From the NCBI RefSeq assembly GCF_004329715.1, contig NZ_JXSY01000011.1:331106-395105 (forward strand): 64,000 nucleotides of DNA, given 5' to 3'. Within the stretch, counting starts at the first letter, position 1, and every line of letters begins with the position of its first letter. This stretch comes from Bowmanella sp. JS7-9 (GTDB lineage Bacteria; Pseudomonadota; Gammaproteobacteria; Enterobacterales; Alteromonadaceae). The notes under the pieces are model-generated. The model saw only the letters and a list, made by a program, of their open reading frames with translations. It was not told where the DNA came from and did not search any database. The position numbers and the translations under genes are program-made. This document shows, one piece after another, positions 47,625 to 58,752 of this stretch.

Positions 47625-47661
47625 ATAAATTTTTCCTATCAAACCAATCGGATAAATGCGA
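47625..47661 (+). promoter_or_regulatory. Candidate OxyR-type site upstream of katG
   Basis: ATAA-AT-...-CCTAT (47625-47639) resembles an OxyR half-pair ATAGnT-N3-AnCTAT. After seven bases a weaker second pair follows (47647-47661). It ends where a -35 box would be for the -10 TACACT (47685-47690), the arrangement of an OxyR-activated promoter. Confidence 0.4.
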
Positions 47662-47736
47662 CTGCGCAAATATGGCGTCCTGACTACACTCATTTTCGAC
47701 GTTGTAAATTAAATGTAAAAAATGAGGAAGGTGGAC

Positions 47737-49974
47737 ATGTTTAAGAAATCTGCAGTGGCGGTAATGGTAACCCTTGCAGTGGCTTCATTTGGGGTAGTGG
47801 CCGAAGAAGGGAAAATGAGTAAACCGAAAGGCGCTGTCGGCATGGGCACTGTTGCGCCGATGCAGGCGAAATCCAACCTGTTTTGGTGGCCTGATCAACT
47901 GGATTTGAGCTTATTGCGCGATCATGATGCCCGTTCAAACCCGTTGGGTGAAAATTTCAGTTACAAAGATGCGTTCCAGAAGCTGGATATGGCGGCGTTG
48001 AAAAAAGACATCAACGCAGTGTTAACCGATTCACAGGACTGGTGGCCAGCCGACTGGGGTAACTATGGACCGTTTTTTATCCGTATGACCTGGCACGCAG
48101 CCGGAACATATCGCACCCTCGACGGCCGAGGTGGTGCTGGTGGTGGTCAGCAACGCTTCGATCCACTCAATAGCTGGCCTGACAACGGAAATCTGGACAA
48201 AGCCCGTCGCCTGCTATGGCCGGTAAAACAGAAGTACGGCGAACATATTTCCTGGGGCGATTTGATTGTATTAGCCGGAAACGTAGCGCTGGAGAATATG
48301 GGCTTTAAAACTTATGGCTTTGCCGCCGGCCGCGACGATGATTGGGAGCCAGATATGGTGTACTGGGGCCCGGAAGTTGAGATGCTGGCCAGTGACCGCC
48401 GCGAGTCCAATGGTGAGCTACAAAAACCTCTGGCTGCAGTGCATATGGGCTTAATTTATGTCAACCCGGAAGGGCCGGGGGGCAAGCCTGATCCAATGGG
48501 TTCAGCGAAAAATATCCGGGAGGCATTCTCGCGCATGGCGATGAATGACGAAGAAACCCTGGCGTTAATCGCCGGTGGGCACACGTTCGGTAAAATGCAT
48601 GGTGCACACAAAGCGGCGGACTGCCTGGGAGCAGAGCCTGGCGCAGCAGCAACCGAAGAACAAGGTTTTGGCTGGAAGAATAAATGCGGTAAGGGTCACT
48701 CCGAGGACACGGTAACAAGCGGTTTAGAAGGTGCCTGGACGCAAGCGCCGACCCAATGGACGTCACTGTATTTATCAAATTTGCTGAATTTTGAGTGGAA
48801 ACAAACCCGCAGCCCGGCAGGTGCGATAATCTGGATCCCGACCGATGAGTCCGCGCACAGCTCGGTACCCGATGCCCATGTTAAAGGTAAGTCCAATCCG
48901 CCGACTATGACTACTGCGGATTTAGCACTTAAATTTGATCCGGCTTATCGCAAGATTGCCGAGCGCTTCCTGGCCGATCCAGAGGAATATCGTCTCGCTT
49001 TCGCCAAGGCGTGGTACAAATTGACCCACCGTGACATGGGGCCGGTTGAGCGCTATCTGGGCGATGATTTTCCAAAAGAAGCGTTAATTTGGCAGGATCC
49101 TGTGGTCAAGCCGAAATATGATTCACTCAGCGATAAAGACATTGGCAAGCTGAAAAAAGCCATTCTGAATAGCGGGTTGTCTGTGCCAGAGCTAGTCAGA
49201 GTCGCATGGGGTGCAGCCGCCTCTTACCGTGATTCTGATATGCGCGGTGGTGCAAATGGTGCGCGTATTGCACTTGCCCCGCAAAAAGACTGGGCGGTGA
49301 ATAACCCGGCTGAAACTGCCAAAGTGCTCACGAAGCTTAAGGCGATTCAAAAAGACTTCGGCACCGATAAGGTGTCGCTGGCGGATTTAATCGTCCTTGG
49401 TGGTGCGACTGCGATTGAAAAAGCGGCCAAGGATGCAGGCTTCACCGTTAAGGTGCCGTTTGTGGCTGGCCGTGGTGATGCCACACAGGCGCAGACGGAT
49501 GTTAATTCGTTTGCATTGCTGGAACCCAAAGCTGACGGATTCCGTAACTACTATCAGGCTGGGTATTATAAATCGCCGACGGATGCGCTGGTGGATAAAG
49601 CGGATCAGTTAGCGCTGACGGTACCTGAAATGACAGTGCTAATCGGAGGGATGCGTGCACTGGGGGCTAACACCGATGGCAGCAAACATGGCGTATTTAC
49701 CGACAAGCCCGGCACCCTGACCAATGACTACTTCGTAAACTTACTGGATATGTCGACGATGTGGCGTAAGGCCGGTGACATCTATGAGGGGGTTGACCGC
49801 AAAAGCGGTAAGGTGAAGTTCACCGCAACGCCAGTGGATCTGATCTTTGGCTCTAACTCTGAGCTACGTGCAGTTGCAGAGGTTTATGCCTTCGACACCT
49901 CAAAAGAGCGCTTTGTGAATGACTTTGTCAAAGCCTGGACTAAGGTGATGCAGCTAGACCGTTTCGATATTTAG
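47737..49974 (+). CDS. katG: Exported catalase-peroxidase KatG
   Basis: The 745-residue enzyme has a signal peptide ([22 protein letters not shown], about 22 residues), then two peroxidase-like domains. The proximal/distal motifs [11 protein letters not shown] (Arg, Trp, His), LIYVNPEGP (Tyr) and SRMAMND (Met) supply the Met-Tyr-Trp adduct needed for catalase activity, and GGHTFGK carries the proximal His. Most KatG proteins are cytoplasmic; exported types like KatP exist. The start ATG 47737 follows AGGAAGGTGG. It destroys H2O2 in the periplasm. A putative OxyR site lies upstream. Confidence 0.95.
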   Translation: MFKKSAVAVMVTLAVASFGVVAEEGKMSKPKGAVGMGTVAPMQAKSNLFWWPDQLDLSLLRDHDARSNPLGENFSYKDAFQKLDMAALKKDINAVLTDSQDWWPADWGNYGPFFIRMTWHAAGTYRTLDGRGGAGGGQQRFDPLNSWPDNGNLDKARRLLWPVKQKYGEHISWGDLIVLAGNVALENMGFKTYGFAAGRDDDWEPDMVYWGPEVEMLASDRRESNGELQKPLAAVHMGLIYVNPEGPGGKPDPMGSAKNIREAFSRMAMNDEETLALIAGGHTFGKMHGAHKAADCLGAEPGAAATEEQGFGWKNKCGKGHSEDTVTSGLEGAWTQAPTQWTSLYLSNLLNFEWKQTRSPAGAIIWIPTDESAHSSVPDAHVKGKSNPPTMTTADLALKFDPAYRKIAERFLADPEEYRLAFAKAWYKLTHRDMGPVERYLGDDFPKEALIWQDPVVKPKYDSLSDKDIGKLKKAILNSGLSVPELVRVAWGAAASYRDSDMRGGANGARIALAPQKDWAVNNPAETAKVLTKLKAIQKDFGTDKVSLADLIVLGGATAIEKAAKDAGFTVKVPFVAGRGDATQAQTDVNSFALLEPKADGFRNYYQAGYYKSPTDALVDKADQLALTVPEMTVLIGGMRALGANTDGSKHGVFTDKPGTLTNDYFVNLLDMSTMWRKAGDIYEGVDRKSGKVKFTATPVDLIFGSNSELRAVAEVYAFDTSKERFVNDFVKAWTKVMQLDRFDI

Positions 49975-49987
49975 CAATATCAGAAGT

Positions 49988-50017
49988 AAAAAGGCGACCA
50001 TTCGGTCGCCTTTTTTT
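49988..50017. terminator. Bidirectional rho-independent terminator
   Basis: AAAAAGGCGACC-ATTC-GGTCGCCTTTTTTT is a perfect GC stem with A and T runs. It separates katG from the convergent ppiC gene. Confidence 0.93.
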
Positions 50018-50291
50018 AATTGCGATACAAGGTTTTAATCAGGTGAAAACCAAACTGTGTTTTTACCGGGCCATGGACTTCCAGAATGGGCTTTTTGAAT
50101 ACGACATTGTCGAATGCTTTGACCATTTTACCGGGCGGAAACTCGCCTAAATCGCCGCCCTTCTTGCGACTGGGGCAAAGAGAGTGCTTTTTGGCCAGTT
50201 CATGAAAATTGGCGCCTTTGGCCAGCTTTTGCTTGAGTTCAAGGGCTTCTTTCTCTGTTTTAACCAGAATATGACAGGCACACGCGCGCAT
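50016..50291 (-). CDS. ppiC: PpiC-type parvulin peptidyl-prolyl cis-trans isomerase
   Basis: The 91-residue protein is a single parvulin domain, with the CHILVK strand, KKGGDLGEF and QFGFHLIK motifs of E. coli PpiC (93). It isomerises proline peptide bonds in the cytoplasm (no signal peptide). It shares a terminator with katG. The ATG is at 50291 and the gene is preceded on the same strand by the DUF3667 gene with 23 bases between them. Confidence 0.97.
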   Translation of the reverse strand: MRACACHILVKTEKEALELKQKLAKGANFHELAKKHSLCPSRKKGGDLGEFPPGKMVKAFDNVVFKKPILEVHGPVKTQFGFHLIKTLYRN

Positions 50292-50314
50292 GGTGACGTC
50301 CCACGGATAATAGC

Positions 50315-51073
50315 TTAGGAGTTAAATATAGCGGAGGATCTTACCACATACGCGTAGACCGCGAAGCCCAAACCAATGACGACAGCAGAGAAAACAAAAT
50401 TCAAAAGGACTGCGGCGAAAGCGCGCAAGTAGCGACCTAGTGCGCTGCCTGTCTGGTGAAATCTCGCCAATGCAACAACGTAATAGGGTATCGACACAGC
50501 AAAGACTGTCATAAAGGTGGTGCGTGAATACAGGTTAAACAGCAGCAACAGGATGGTCAAAATGGTGATATGCCCGGCCCAATAGAGCTGTGCATAAAAG
50601 TATTCGATGACCCGCTGATGATAGCGCCAAAACAGCAACCTGTTCGCTAATGCAGCAAGCCAACTCACCAGAAATGTTAAATATGCCAGCACATTATCCA
50701 CAACGTGGGAGATTTCCCGCACAAAATTCACGCTTGCAGGCGTATCGGTTTGTGCGGAGAAATTGGTGATACTCACTCCCTTGAACGATGCTAACAGCAC
50801 CATCAGGGTCATCATCCAGAATGCATAACTGACCGGGTGAGCAAACCTGACGCGTTGGCCCTGGATATATCGTCGTGCGGTCTCTGCCGGCGCCACGCTG
50901 AGAGACCAGAATGTGCGGGCAAATGGGGCTTCCCAGGAGATAACAAACTGCTGAAAGGCGTACCACAGGTCGAGGAAACTGAGGCGATTAACGTCCTTTT
51001 GCCCACACTGATGACAGTACGTGCCTTGTAACGTCGTCTGACAATTCAGACAGTGTTGCTGATTTACATCCAT
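50315..51073 (-). CDS. DUF3667-like membrane protein with zinc ribbon
   Basis: The 252-residue protein begins with a zinc ribbon ([18 protein letters not shown]), then a conserved loop ([18 protein letters not shown]), and four to five membrane helices to the C-terminus. This arrangement matches DUF3667 membrane proteins. No enzymatic motif is seen. Location between ppiC and a GspE-type ATPase gives no clear role. Adjacent genes are on the same strand with gaps of 23 and 31 bases. Confidence 0.83.
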   Translation of the reverse strand: MDVNQQHCLNCQTTLQGTYCHQCGQKDVNRLSFLDLWYAFQQFVISWEAPFARTFWSLSVAPAETARRYIQGQRVRFAHPVSYAFWMMTLMVLLASFKGVSITNFSAQTDTPASVNFVREISHVVDNVLAYLTFLVSWLAALANRLLFWRYHQRVIEYFYAQLYWAGHITILTILLLLFNLYSRTTFMTVFAVSIPYYVVALARFHQTGSALGRYLRAFAAVLLNFVFSAVVIGLGFAVYAYVVRSSAIFNS

Positions 51074-51104
51074 GTTTTATTTCCAGCCCAACAGTTTGCG
51101 GATA

Positions 51105-53330
51105 TTAGTCCGCACCACTGATAATTTGTACCTGAGCGATGTCTGAGTCACCTTTGATGACTTTATAGATAGCATCCTGAGTCAGGGTGCGCATGCCATC
51201 GGTGGCGGCCTGTACTTTCATCTCGGATACGGATGCTTCTTTATATACCATGGCACGAAGTGCAGGTGTCATTGACAACAATTCATGCACCCCCGTCCGA
51301 CCTTTGTAACCTGTCCCACCGCACTCATCGCAACCTTTGGCACGATGCAGCATCAGCGGTTTGGATAAATTCAGCTCAGCCAGATGCTCTTCGCCATACT
51401 GGCGCTTAATAAAGCTGATATCCGAATCCGTAGCTTCGTACTCTTCCTTACAATTTTTGCACAGTGTACGCATCAGACGCTGTGCCAGAATGCCCACACA
51501 GGCATCGGAGAAGTTGACCGGGTCGAGACCCAAATCCAATAAACGAGTAATGGTTTCTGGTGCTGAGTTGGTGTGCAGTGTGGAAAACACCAGGTGACCA
51601 GTCAGTGAGGCTTCAATACCCGCATGGGCGGTTTCCTTATCCCGCATCTCACCGATGAGAATAATATCCGGGTCGGCACGTAAAAATGCGCGTAACGCGC
51701 TGGCAAAGGTAAAGCCTATTTTCGGATTCACCTGCACCTGTTGCAGACCAGCCTGAGTAATCTCCACCGGGTCTTCGGCAGTCCAGATTTTCTTGTCTGG
51801 CTTATTCAGCTCACCTAACACGGCGTGCAGGGTCGTGGTTTTACCGGAACCGGTTGGCCCTACCACCAGAATAATGCCGTGCGGCTTTTTAATCATTTCA
51901 CGCATCATGCCGTCATTGCGCGGCGACAGGTTCAATTTTTCCATCGGCAATGCACCACCCGAGGCCAAAATACGCATAACCACGCCTTCGCCTGCTACGG
52001 TTGGGATGGTGGCAACCCGCACTTCCACCAACTGCCCTGACATTTTTACACCGATCTTACCGTCCTGGGGTACACGTTTCTCGGCGATATTCAGGTTAGA
52101 TAAAATCTTAATCCGCGCGATAACTGCGCTGTGATGCGAGGCGGGTACCTGAGTGATGTCACGGCAAACGCCGTCCACCCGCATACGCACACGGGTCGGG
52201 CCATTTTTTTCCGGGTCGATATGGATATCGGACGCGTTCAAACGTTTAGCGTCATGCAAAATGCGACTAACCAAGCGTACAACTGCCGGCGCGTCGTCAG
52301 ACATCTCATCAGCGGATTCTTCTTTTTCCTCCGCATTGGTCGAGATCTCATCGAGAATCTCGTCCATTTCGCCTGGCGCCGTGCCACCACCGGTGCCTTC
52401 ACCCAGGTATTGCAAGATGGCGTTGGGCAGGCCGACACAGATTTCGTAGCTTTCAATGCCCAGTGCGCTTTCAATTTCCATCAATAGCGCCGCATTGTTC
52501 GGTTCTGCCATCAACACGATGGGGTTGTCATTGGCATCGGCAATCACTGCGACCAGGTTGCGCTTTAAATACGAGGAGTTAAGACGACTGTTACTCTGGA
52601 ACGAATGATACTTATCCGGGTTGTAGCCGATAAACGGCACCTGATAGTGAACTGACAACGCGTGGCCGATTGGCCCTTCTGCGATGCGGTGTTCGGAAAT
52701 CAGGCGCTGAATAATCTGACGTTGGTCGCGACTACTTTCAGTAATCTTTTTTAAGTCACCTTCGCTGATCAGATTACTATGCACCAGCAGTTGCAGAGGT
52801 TGCTGGGTGCCCCCTAATTCGAAGCGAAACTTGTTGCCGATGATTTTGCACAGTTCCTGACCCAACTGCAGATCCGCGTCGCTGAAGTCGCCGCTACGCT
52901 TGTTTATGATCTGTAGTACACCCATCAACACGCCGGAATTAAGGATCGGCACACACAATATATTTCGGGTTTTGAAATTACTGGCCTTGTCGAATTTGGT
53001 TTCAAATCTGAGACGTGGGTGGATACTTGATAGCTCTTCCGCGTTATACGGATCTTTTATCATTAATGGCAATTGCGCCAAAGCCACGTAGCCAGCAATG
53101 GACTGTGGGCTGATGGGGACTTTGATTTCTTTGGTTTCATTACCGGTTTTGAATCGGGCAACCAGTTCCTGATTCTGACGACGACGCTGAAAGATACTCA
53201 TTCGCTCTGCATCCAGCAGTTTGAGAATGGCGACCTCCAACCGCTGATACGCATCCATTAATGAAGGATGTTCTTCCAGCAGGCTAACAATGTGGTCAAG
53301 CTCTTGTTGTTGTAATGGCGTATCCAGCAT
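51105..53330 (-). CDS. GAF-domain type II/IV secretion-type (GspE/PulE) ATPase
   Basis: The 741-residue ATPase has an N-terminal GAF domain (about 18-175), a GspE_N-type domain (about 180-330), and the ATPase core. Walker A GPTGSGKTT, the Asp box DPDIILIGEMRDKETA, the His box HLVFSTLHTN and the zinc tetracysteine (CKNC...CDEC) are all intact. The start MLDTPLQQQ gives the full GAF domain. Such orphan ATPases with GAF sensors are found apart from secretion clusters; no secretin, pseudopilin or inner-membrane partner lies nearby. A small ligand may gate it. Confidence 0.92.
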   Translation of the reverse strand: MLDTPLQQQELDHIVSLLEEHPSLMDAYQRLEVAILKLLDAERMSIFQRRRQNQELVARFKTGNETKEIKVPISPQSIAGYVALAQLPLMIKDPYNAEELSSIHPRLRFETKFDKASNFKTRNILCVPILNSGVLMGVLQIINKRSGDFSDADLQLGQELCKIIGNKFRFELGGTQQPLQLLVHSNLISEGDLKKITESSRDQRQIIQRLISEHRIAEGPIGHALSVHYQVPFIGYNPDKYHSFQSNSRLNSSYLKRNLVAVIADANDNPIVLMAEPNNAALLMEIESALGIESYEICVGLPNAILQYLGEGTGGGTAPGEMDEILDEISTNAEEKEESADEMSDDAPAVVRLVSRILHDAKRLNASDIHIDPEKNGPTRVRMRVDGVCRDITQVPASHHSAVIARIKILSNLNIAEKRVPQDGKIGVKMSGQLVEVRVATIPTVAGEGVVMRILASGGALPMEKLNLSPRNDGMMREMIKKPHGIILVVGPTGSGKTTTLHAVLGELNKPDKKIWTAEDPVEITQAGLQQVQVNPKIGFTFASALRAFLRADPDIILIGEMRDKETAHAGIEASLTGHLVFSTLHTNSAPETITRLLDLGLDPVNFSDACVGILAQRLMRTLCKNCKEEYEATDSDISFIKRQYGEEHLAELNLSKPLMLHRAKGCDECGGTGYKGRTGVHELLSMTPALRAMVYKEASVSEMKVQAATDGMRTLTQDAIYKVIKGDSDIAQVQIISGAD

Positions 53331-53485
53331 GTTTTATCGGTGAATCATGTACTTAACTAGGTTTACTATAGCCCAGCGCGGTCCGCGTTGGTATCCTTTT
53401 GCGTCAATATGCGCCTGCGTTTGACATCACTTTATCGCGCGAATCGGGGCCTGCCCGACTGCCTAAAAATAAATCACTAATTACA
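53331..53485. other. Intergenic region between the GspE-like gene and the S10 promoter
   Basis: This stretch separates divergently transcribed genes. It holds a TATAGT on the minus strand that might serve the ATPase gene but lacks a -35 partner, and a TTGACA (about 53412-53417) without a -10. I see no gene. Confidence 0.4.
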
Positions 53486-53514
53486 TTGCTATAGCGTTAG
53501 GGTTTCTGTATACT
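53486..53514 (+). promoter_or_regulatory. S10 operon promoter
   Basis: TTGCTA (53486-53491), exactly 17 bases and TATACT (53509-53514) give a strong sigma-70 promoter. Transcription from about 53521 produces a leader of about 165 bases, close to the E. coli S10 leader. Confidence 0.78.
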
Positions 53515-53520
53515 TCGCGC

Positions 53521-53997
<477 letters not shown>

Positions 53998-54014
53998 GAA
54001 GAGGGGTTTTGACA

Positions 54015-54653
54015 ATGGCGATTGGTCTAATCGGTCGTAAAGTAGGTATGACCCGTATCTTCACTGAAGACGGTGTATCTATTCCAGTGACTGTTATTGA
54101 AGCGACGCCTAACCGTGTAACTCAGTTACGTACTGAGGAAACAGACGGTTACCGTGCGTTGCAAGTTACCGCTGGTACTAAAAAAGCTAACCGCGTAAAT
54201 AAAGCTGAAGCAGGTCATTTTGCTAAAGCTGGCGTGGAAGCGGGCCGCGGTCTGTGGGAGTTCCGTTTAAACGGTACTGAAGGCGAAGGCATTGAAGTTG
54301 GCAGTGAAATCACTGTTGAAGTATTTGCTGAAACCAAGAAAGTAGACGTTATCGGTACTTCTAAAGGTAAAGGTTTTCAAGGTGCAATTAAACGTTGGAA
54401 CTTTAGTCACCAACGTAATTCACACGGTAACTCTTTGTCTCACCGTGCCCCTGGTTCGATTGGTCAAAACCAGTCTCCAGGTAAAGTTTTCAAAGGCAAG
54501 AAGATGGCTGGTCACTTAGGTGATGAGCGCGTCACTGTTCAGTCTTTGGAAGTGGTACGTGTTGACGCTGAAAATCACCTGATCTTAGTAAAAGGTGCAA
54601 TTCCAGGCGCAACAGGTGGCGACGTTATCGTTAAACCTGCTGTAAAAGCTTAA
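54015..54653 (+). CDS. rplC: Large ribosomal subunit protein uL3
   Basis: The 212-residue protein starts [14 protein letters not shown] and has the conserved central [25 protein letters not shown] loop. E. coli L3 has 209 residues. It binds near the peptidyl-transferase centre and is among the first proteins to assemble on 23S rRNA. The ATG at 54015 is used; a TTG two codons earlier is unlikely. AGAGGGG precedes it. Confidence 0.99.
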   Translation: MAIGLIGRKVGMTRIFTEDGVSIPVTVIEATPNRVTQLRTEETDGYRALQVTAGTKKANRVNKAEAGHFAKAGVEAGRGLWEFRLNGTEGEGIEVGSEITVEVFAETKKVDVIGTSKGKGFQGAIKRWNFSHQRNSHGNSLSHRAPGSIGQNQSPGKVFKGKKMAGHLGDERVTVQSLEVVRVDAENHLILVKGAIPGATGGDVIVKPAVKA

Positions 54654-54670
54654 CGTTCGGGAGATAGGTG

Positions 54671-55276
54671 ATGGAATTAGTATTGAAAGACGCCAAAGGC
54701 GCTCTTGAAGTTTCCGAAGCTACTTTTGGACGCGAGTTTAACGAAGCCCTGGTTCACCAGGTAGTCGTAGCATATAGCGCCGGTGCTCGTCAGGGCAGCA
54801 AAGCGCAAAAAACCCGTTCTGAAGTAAGCGGTGGTGGCAAGAAGCCATGGCGCCAAAAAGGTACTGGCCGTGCACGTGCTGGTACTATCCGTAGCCCAAT
54901 TTGGGTTGGCGGTGGTCGCGCATTCGCAGCTAAACCTCGTGACTTCGATCAGAAAGTTAACCGTAAGATGTACCGTGGTGCGATCAAAAGCATCCTCTCT
55001 GAGCTGGTACGTCAGGAGCGCCTGATTGTTGTTGAGAAGTTTGGTATCGAAGCACCAAAAACTAAAGATTTGGTTGCCAAGCTGAAAGAGCTGGAACTGA
55101 ATGATGTATTAATCGTGACTTCTGAAGTTGATGAGAACCTGTTCTTGTCTGCACGTAACCTGTACAAGGTTGACGTACGTGACGTGGCTGGTATCGATCC
55201 AGTAAGTCTGATTGCTTTCGAAAACGTGTTGATGACTGCTGATGCGGTTAAACAACTTGAGGAGGCGTTAGCATGA
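54671..55276 (+). CDS. rplD: Large ribosomal subunit protein uL4
   Basis: The 201-residue protein equals E. coli L4 in length and has the [21 protein letters not shown] loop that lines the exit tunnel. L4 also represses its own operon in E. coli by binding the S10 leader. The start is ATG 54671 preceded by GGGAG; a GTG one codon earlier is not needed. It overlaps rplW by four bases (ATGA). Confidence 0.99.
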   Translation: MELVLKDAKGALEVSEATFGREFNEALVHQVVVAYSAGARQGSKAQKTRSEVSGGGKKPWRQKGTGRARAGTIRSPIWVGGGRAFAAKPRDFDQKVNRKMYRGAIKSILSELVRQERLIVVEKFGIEAPKTKDLVAKLKELELNDVLIVTSEVDENLFLSARNLYKVDVRDVAGIDPVSLIAFENVLMTADAVKQLEEALA

Positions 55277-55575
55277 TCTCTGAACAACGTCTGCTGAAAG
55301 TGGTTTTAGGACCACACATTTCAGAAAAGTCTACTATGGCTGCTGAAGGCAACAACACCGTCGTTTTGAAAGTAGCGCGCGACGCGAACAAAGCAGAAAT
55401 CAAAGCTGCAGTTGAAAAACTGTTTGAAACTGAGGTTTCTGGTGTGCGCACTGTACTGGTAAAAGGCAAGACCAAGCGTCACGGCCTGCGCACCGGTAAG
55501 CGTAGCGACTGGAAGAAAGCTTACGTAACGCTGAAAGACGGTCAGGACATCGACTTAGTCGGTGGCGCTGAATAA
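55273..55575 (+). CDS. rplW: Large ribosomal subunit protein uL23
   Basis: The 100-residue protein matches E. coli L23 (100), with [15 protein letters not shown] near the start and [22 protein letters not shown] later. It lies at the tunnel exit and docks trigger factor and SRP. It overlaps rplD by four bases, indicating translational coupling. GGAGG lies upstream of the ATG. Confidence 0.99.
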   Translation: MISEQRLLKVVLGPHISEKSTMAAEGNNTVVLKVARDANKAEIKAAVEKLFETEVSGVRTVLVKGKTKRHGLRTGKRSDWKKAYVTLKDGQDIDLVGGAE

Positions 55576-55589
55576 GAAGGGGATTAGAC

Positions 55590-56414
55590 ATGCCATTAAT
55601 GAAAGCTAAACCAACTTCTGCGGGTCGTCGTCACGTAGTTCAGGTTGTTAATCCTGATTTGCACAAAGGCGCGCCATACGCACCTTTGCTTGAAAAGAAG
55701 AGCAAATCTGGTGGCCGTAACAACAATGGTCGCATTACCACGCGTCACATTGGTGGTGGTCACAAACAACACTACCGTTTGATTGACTTCAAACGTACTA
55801 AAGACGGAATCCCGGCGACTGTTGAGCGTCTGGAATACGATCCTAACCGTTCTGCAAACATTGCTCTGGTACTGTACGCAGACGGTGAACGCCGTTACGT
55901 TCTGGCTCCTAAAGGCCTGAAAGCCGGCGATCAGATTCAATCTGGTGCTGATGCATCTATCAAAGCGGGTAACGCAATGCCGCTGCGCAACATCCCTGTA
56001 GGTACTAACGTACACGCAGTGGAACTGAAGCCTGGTAAAGGCGCGCAGATGGCTCGTTCTGCGGGTGCATATGTTCAAATCCTGGCACGTGACGGCGCGT
56101 ATGTAACGCTGCGTCTGCGTTCAGGTGAAGTACGCAAAGTATTGGCTGACTGCCGCGCCACCATCGGTGAAATCGGCAACTCAGAGCATATGCTGCGTCA
56201 ATTAGGTAAAGCAGGTGCCACTCGCTGGCGCGGTGTTCGTCCGACTGTTCGTGGTGTTGCCATGAACCCGGTTGATCACCCACACGGTGGTGGTGAAGGT
56301 CGTACCTCTGGTGGCCGTCACCCAGTTACTCCTTGGGGCGTTCCGACCAAGGGTAAGAAGACCCGTTCTAACAAGCGTACTGATAAGTTCATCGTACGTC
56401 GTCGTAATAAGTAA
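55590..56414 (+). CDS. rplB: Large ribosomal subunit protein uL2
   Basis: The 274-residue protein (E. coli L2 has 273) has [22 protein letters not shown] and the C-terminal [21 protein letters not shown] loop with the conserved histidine close to the peptidyl-transferase centre. It is essential for subunit association. AGAAGGGG is upstream of the ATG. It is in the S10 operon between rplW and rpsS. Confidence 0.99.
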   Translation: MPLMKAKPTSAGRRHVVQVVNPDLHKGAPYAPLLEKKSKSGGRNNNGRITTRHIGGGHKQHYRLIDFKRTKDGIPATVERLEYDPNRSANIALVLYADGERRYVLAPKGLKAGDQIQSGADASIKAGNAMPLRNIPVGTNVHAVELKPGKGAQMARSAGAYVQILARDGAYVTLRLRSGEVRKVLADCRATIGEIGNSEHMLRQLGKAGATRWRGVRPTVRGVAMNPVDHPHGGGEGRTSGGRHPVTPWGVPTKGKKTRSNKRTDKFIVRRRNK

Positions 56415-56429
56415 AAGCGAGGATTCACC

Positions 56430-56708
56430 ATGCCACGTTCTCTCAAGAAAGGTCCATTTATTGACCTGCACTTGTTGAAGAAGGTAGAGGCTGCAGTGGA
56501 AAAGAACGACCGTAAACCAATTAAAACTTGGTCTCGTCGTTCTATGATCATCCCAGATATGATTGGGTTGACCATTGCGGTCCATAACGGTCGTCAGCAC
56601 GTTCCAGTATTAGTTACTGACGAAATGGTCGGCCACAAGTTGGGCGAATTTGCGCCAACGCGTACTTACCGCGGCCACGTCGCGGATAAGAAAGCCAAGA
56701 AACGATAA
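56430..56708 (+). CDS. rpsS: Small ribosomal subunit protein uS19
   Basis: The 92-residue protein equals E. coli S19 in length, beginning [15 protein letters not shown] and carrying [14 protein letters not shown] and TRTYRGH. It sits at the top of the 30S head and contacts S13. Its start is preceded by GCGAGGA. It is in the S10 operon with 15 bases to the previous stop. Confidence 0.99.
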   Translation: MPRSLKKGPFIDLHLLKKVEAAVEKNDRKPIKTWSRRSMIIPDMIGLTIAVHNGRQHVPVLVTDEMVGHKLGEFAPTRTYRGHVADKKAKKR

Positions 56709-56718
56709 GGGGTAAACA

Positions 56719-57051
56719 ATGGAAGCATTAGCTAAACACCGTTTCGCCCGTACGTCGGCTCAAAAGGCGCGTCTGGTTGCGGATCAAATTCGCGGTTTAC
56801 ATGTAGCGAAAGCTTTAGAACTTCTTGAGTACAGCCCTAAGAAAACTGCTGCACTGATGAAGAAAGTTCTTGAGTCTGCTATTGCCAACGCTGAAAACAA
56901 CGAAGGCGCAGACATCGACGAGCTGAAAGTAGCTAAAGTTTACGTCGACGAAGGTCCAACCATGAAGCGTATCAAGCCTCGTGCGAAAGGCCGTGCAGAC
57001 CGTATCTTTAAACGCAGCAGTCACATCACTGTGGTTGTAGCGGATAAGTAG
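56719..57051 (+). CDS. rplV: Large ribosomal subunit protein uL22
   Basis: The 110-residue protein equals E. coli L22 in length; it has [14 protein letters not shown] and the beta-hairpin [15 protein letters not shown] which lines the exit tunnel and contributes to macrolide resistance when mutated. Ten bases separate it from rpsS. AAGGGG is its ribosome-binding site. Confidence 0.99.
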   Translation: MEALAKHRFARTSAQKARLVADQIRGLHVAKALELLEYSPKKTAALMKKVLESAIANAENNEGADIDELKVAKVYVDEGPTMKRIKPRAKGRADRIFKRSSHITVVVADK

Positions 57052-57060
57052 GAGTAGATA

Positions 57061-57762
57061 ATGGGACAGAAGGTACATCCTACAGGTATACGCCTGGGTA
57101 TCAGCAAACCATGGACTTCTACCTGGTACGCTAATACTAAAGATTATGCTGACAACCTGTTTAACGACCATCAGGTACGTAAGTTCCTGACTACAGAGCT
57201 GAAAAACGCTTCTGTATCTAAAATCGTTATCGAGCGTCCTGCTAAGAGCATCCGTGTGACTATTCACACTGCTCGTCCAGGCGTGGTTATCGGTAAGAAA
57301 GGTGAAGACGTAGAAAAGCTGCGTAAGCATGTTTCTAATCTGGCTGGTGTTCCAGCACAGATCAACATCGCTGAAGTACGTAAGCCAGAGTTGGATGCGA
57401 AATTAGTAGCAGATAGCATCTCTAGCCAGCTTGAGCGTCGTGTTATGTTCCGTCGCGCGATGAAGCGTGCGGTACAAAACGCAATGCGCGTTGGTGCCTT
57501 AGGTATCAAAGTGACTGTAAGCGGTCGTCTGGGCGGTGCAGAAATTGCTCGTACAGAATGGTATCGCGAAGGCCGCGTTCCTCTGCACACTTTCCGTGCA
57601 GACATCGATTACGCGACCTCTGAAGCGCTGACTACCTACGGTATCATTGGCGTTAAGGTCTGGATCTTCAAAGGTGAGATTCTGGGTGGTCTGCACGCTC
57701 AACAAGAGCAACAGCCAGCTCAGGCACCTAAGAAGAAAGGCCGCGCTAAGCAAGGGGGCTAA
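57061..57762 (+). CDS. rpsC: Small ribosomal subunit protein uS3
   Basis: The 233-residue protein equals E. coli S3 in length. It has an N-terminal KH domain with [15 protein letters not shown] and the C-terminal S3 domain with [17 protein letters not shown]. Together with S4 and S5 it lines the mRNA entry channel and has helicase activity. The C-terminal tail is rich in Gln and Lys. GGAG precedes its ATG. Confidence 0.99.
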   Translation: MGQKVHPTGIRLGISKPWTSTWYANTKDYADNLFNDHQVRKFLTTELKNASVSKIVIERPAKSIRVTIHTARPGVVIGKKGEDVEKLRKHVSNLAGVPAQINIAEVRKPELDAKLVADSISSQLERRVMFRRAMKRAVQNAMRVGALGIKVTVSGRLGGAEIARTEWYREGRVPLHTFRADIDYATSEALTTYGIIGVKVWIFKGEILGGLHAQQEQQPAQAPKKKGRAKQGG

Positions 57763-57765
57763 GAA

Positions 57766-58179
57766 ATGTTACAACCAAAGCGTACGAAATTCCGTAAACA
57801 GCACAAAGGTCGTAACCGTGGTCTGGCAATTGCCGGCGGTAAAGTTAGCTTCGGTACATTCGGCCTGAAAGCCGTTGGCCGTGGTCGTATGACTGCGCGT
57901 CAAATCGAAGCTGCGCGTCGTGCACTGACTCGTCACGTTAAGCGTCAGGGTAAAATCTGGATCCGTGTATTCCCGGACAAACCAATTACTGAGAAGCCTC
58001 TTGAAGTGCGTCAAGGTAAAGGTAAAGGTAACGTAGAATACTGGGTATGTCAGATTCAGCCAGGCCGCGTTCTGTACGAAATGGAAGGTGTTCCAGAGTC
58101 GCTGGCACGTGAAGCATTTGCATTAGCAGCTGCCAAACTGCCATTTAAGACAACCTTTGTAACTCGGACGGTAATGTAA
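57766..58179 (+). CDS. rplP: Large ribosomal subunit protein uL16
   Basis: The 137-residue protein is one longer than E. coli L16 and has [14 protein letters not shown] and the [22 protein letters not shown] core with [11 protein letters not shown]. It organises the A-site region and the elongation-factor binding region. It overlaps rpmC by one base (TAATG at 58179), and rpsC ends three bases upstream. Confidence 0.99.
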   Translation: MLQPKRTKFRKQHKGRNRGLAIAGGKVSFGTFGLKAVGRGRMTARQIEAARRALTRHVKRQGKIWIRVFPDKPITEKPLEVRQGKGKGNVEYWVCQIQPGRVLYEMEGVPESLAREAFALAAAKLPFKTTFVTRTVM

Positions 58180-58370
58180 TGAAAGCGAGCGAACTGAGAG
58201 ACAAAAGCGTAGAAGAGCTGAACGCAGAGCTGATTAATCTGCTGCGCGAACAGTTCAATCTGCGCATGCAACAAAGCACTGGCCAGTTAGAAAAAACTGA
58301 CCAAATTCGCAAAGTGCGCCGCAATATCGCACGTGTTAAAACCATTCTGACACAGAAGGCAGGTGCCTAA
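58179..58370 (+). CDS. rpmC: Large ribosomal subunit protein uL29
   Basis: The 63-residue protein has the same length as E. coli L29, starting [15 protein letters not shown] and containing [17 protein letters not shown]. It lies at the tunnel exit beside L23. It shares one base with both neighbours (TAATG at each end), showing a compact, coupled operon. Confidence 0.99.
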   Translation: MKASELRDKSVEELNAELINLLREQFNLRMQQSTGQLEKTDQIRKVRRNIARVKTILTQKAGA

Positions 58371-58627
58371 TGACTGAACAGAAAATCCGTACAGTACAGG
58401 GTCGTGTGGTCAGTAACAAGATGGACAAGTCCATCACTGTTGCGGTAGAGCGTAAGGTGAAACACCCAATCTATGGGAAGTACATCATCCGCACTACTAA
58501 GTTGCACGCCCATGATGAAAACAACCAGTGTAATGAAGGCGATATCGTGACTGTTCGCGAATGCCGCCCTCTGTCCAAGACTAAAACTTGGATGTTGGTT
58601 GACATCGTAACTAAATCTGCTGAATAA
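58370..58627 (+). CDS. rpsQ: Small ribosomal subunit protein uS17
   Basis: The 85-residue protein (E. coli S17 has 84) has [29 protein letters not shown] and [13 protein letters not shown]. It binds 16S helix 11. It is the last gene of the S10 operon, as in E. coli, followed by a strong terminator. Next comes an unrelated lipoprotein gene, not rplN of the spc operon. Confidence 0.99.
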   Translation: MTEQKIRTVQGRVVSNKMDKSITVAVERKVKHPIYGKYIIRTTKLHAHDENNQCNEGDIVTVRECRPLSKTKTWMLVDIVTKSAE

Positions 58628-58647
58628 GCATTTTTAGGCAAAAACTA

Positions 58648-58679
58648 AAAAAGGCGCTTCGTAAGAAGCGCCTTTTTTG
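58648..58679 (+). terminator. Terminator of the S10 operon
   Basis: AAAAAAGGCGCTTC-GTAA-GAAGCGCCTTTTTT is a perfect ten-pair stem with T run, 20 bases past the rpsQ stop. Confidence 0.95.
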
Positions 58680-58752
58680 TTACTTAAGCCCTCGAAAAGT
58701 AATGCTAATCTTGCCATAGTAACGGCCTATTCCGCACAGACAGGGAACTATC

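Noticed and set aside
55596..57330. Long antisense frames across the ribosomal protein genes
   Set aside because: They are shadows of highly biased codon use in rplB, rpsS, rplV and rpsC; no ribosome-binding sites or conserved motifs.
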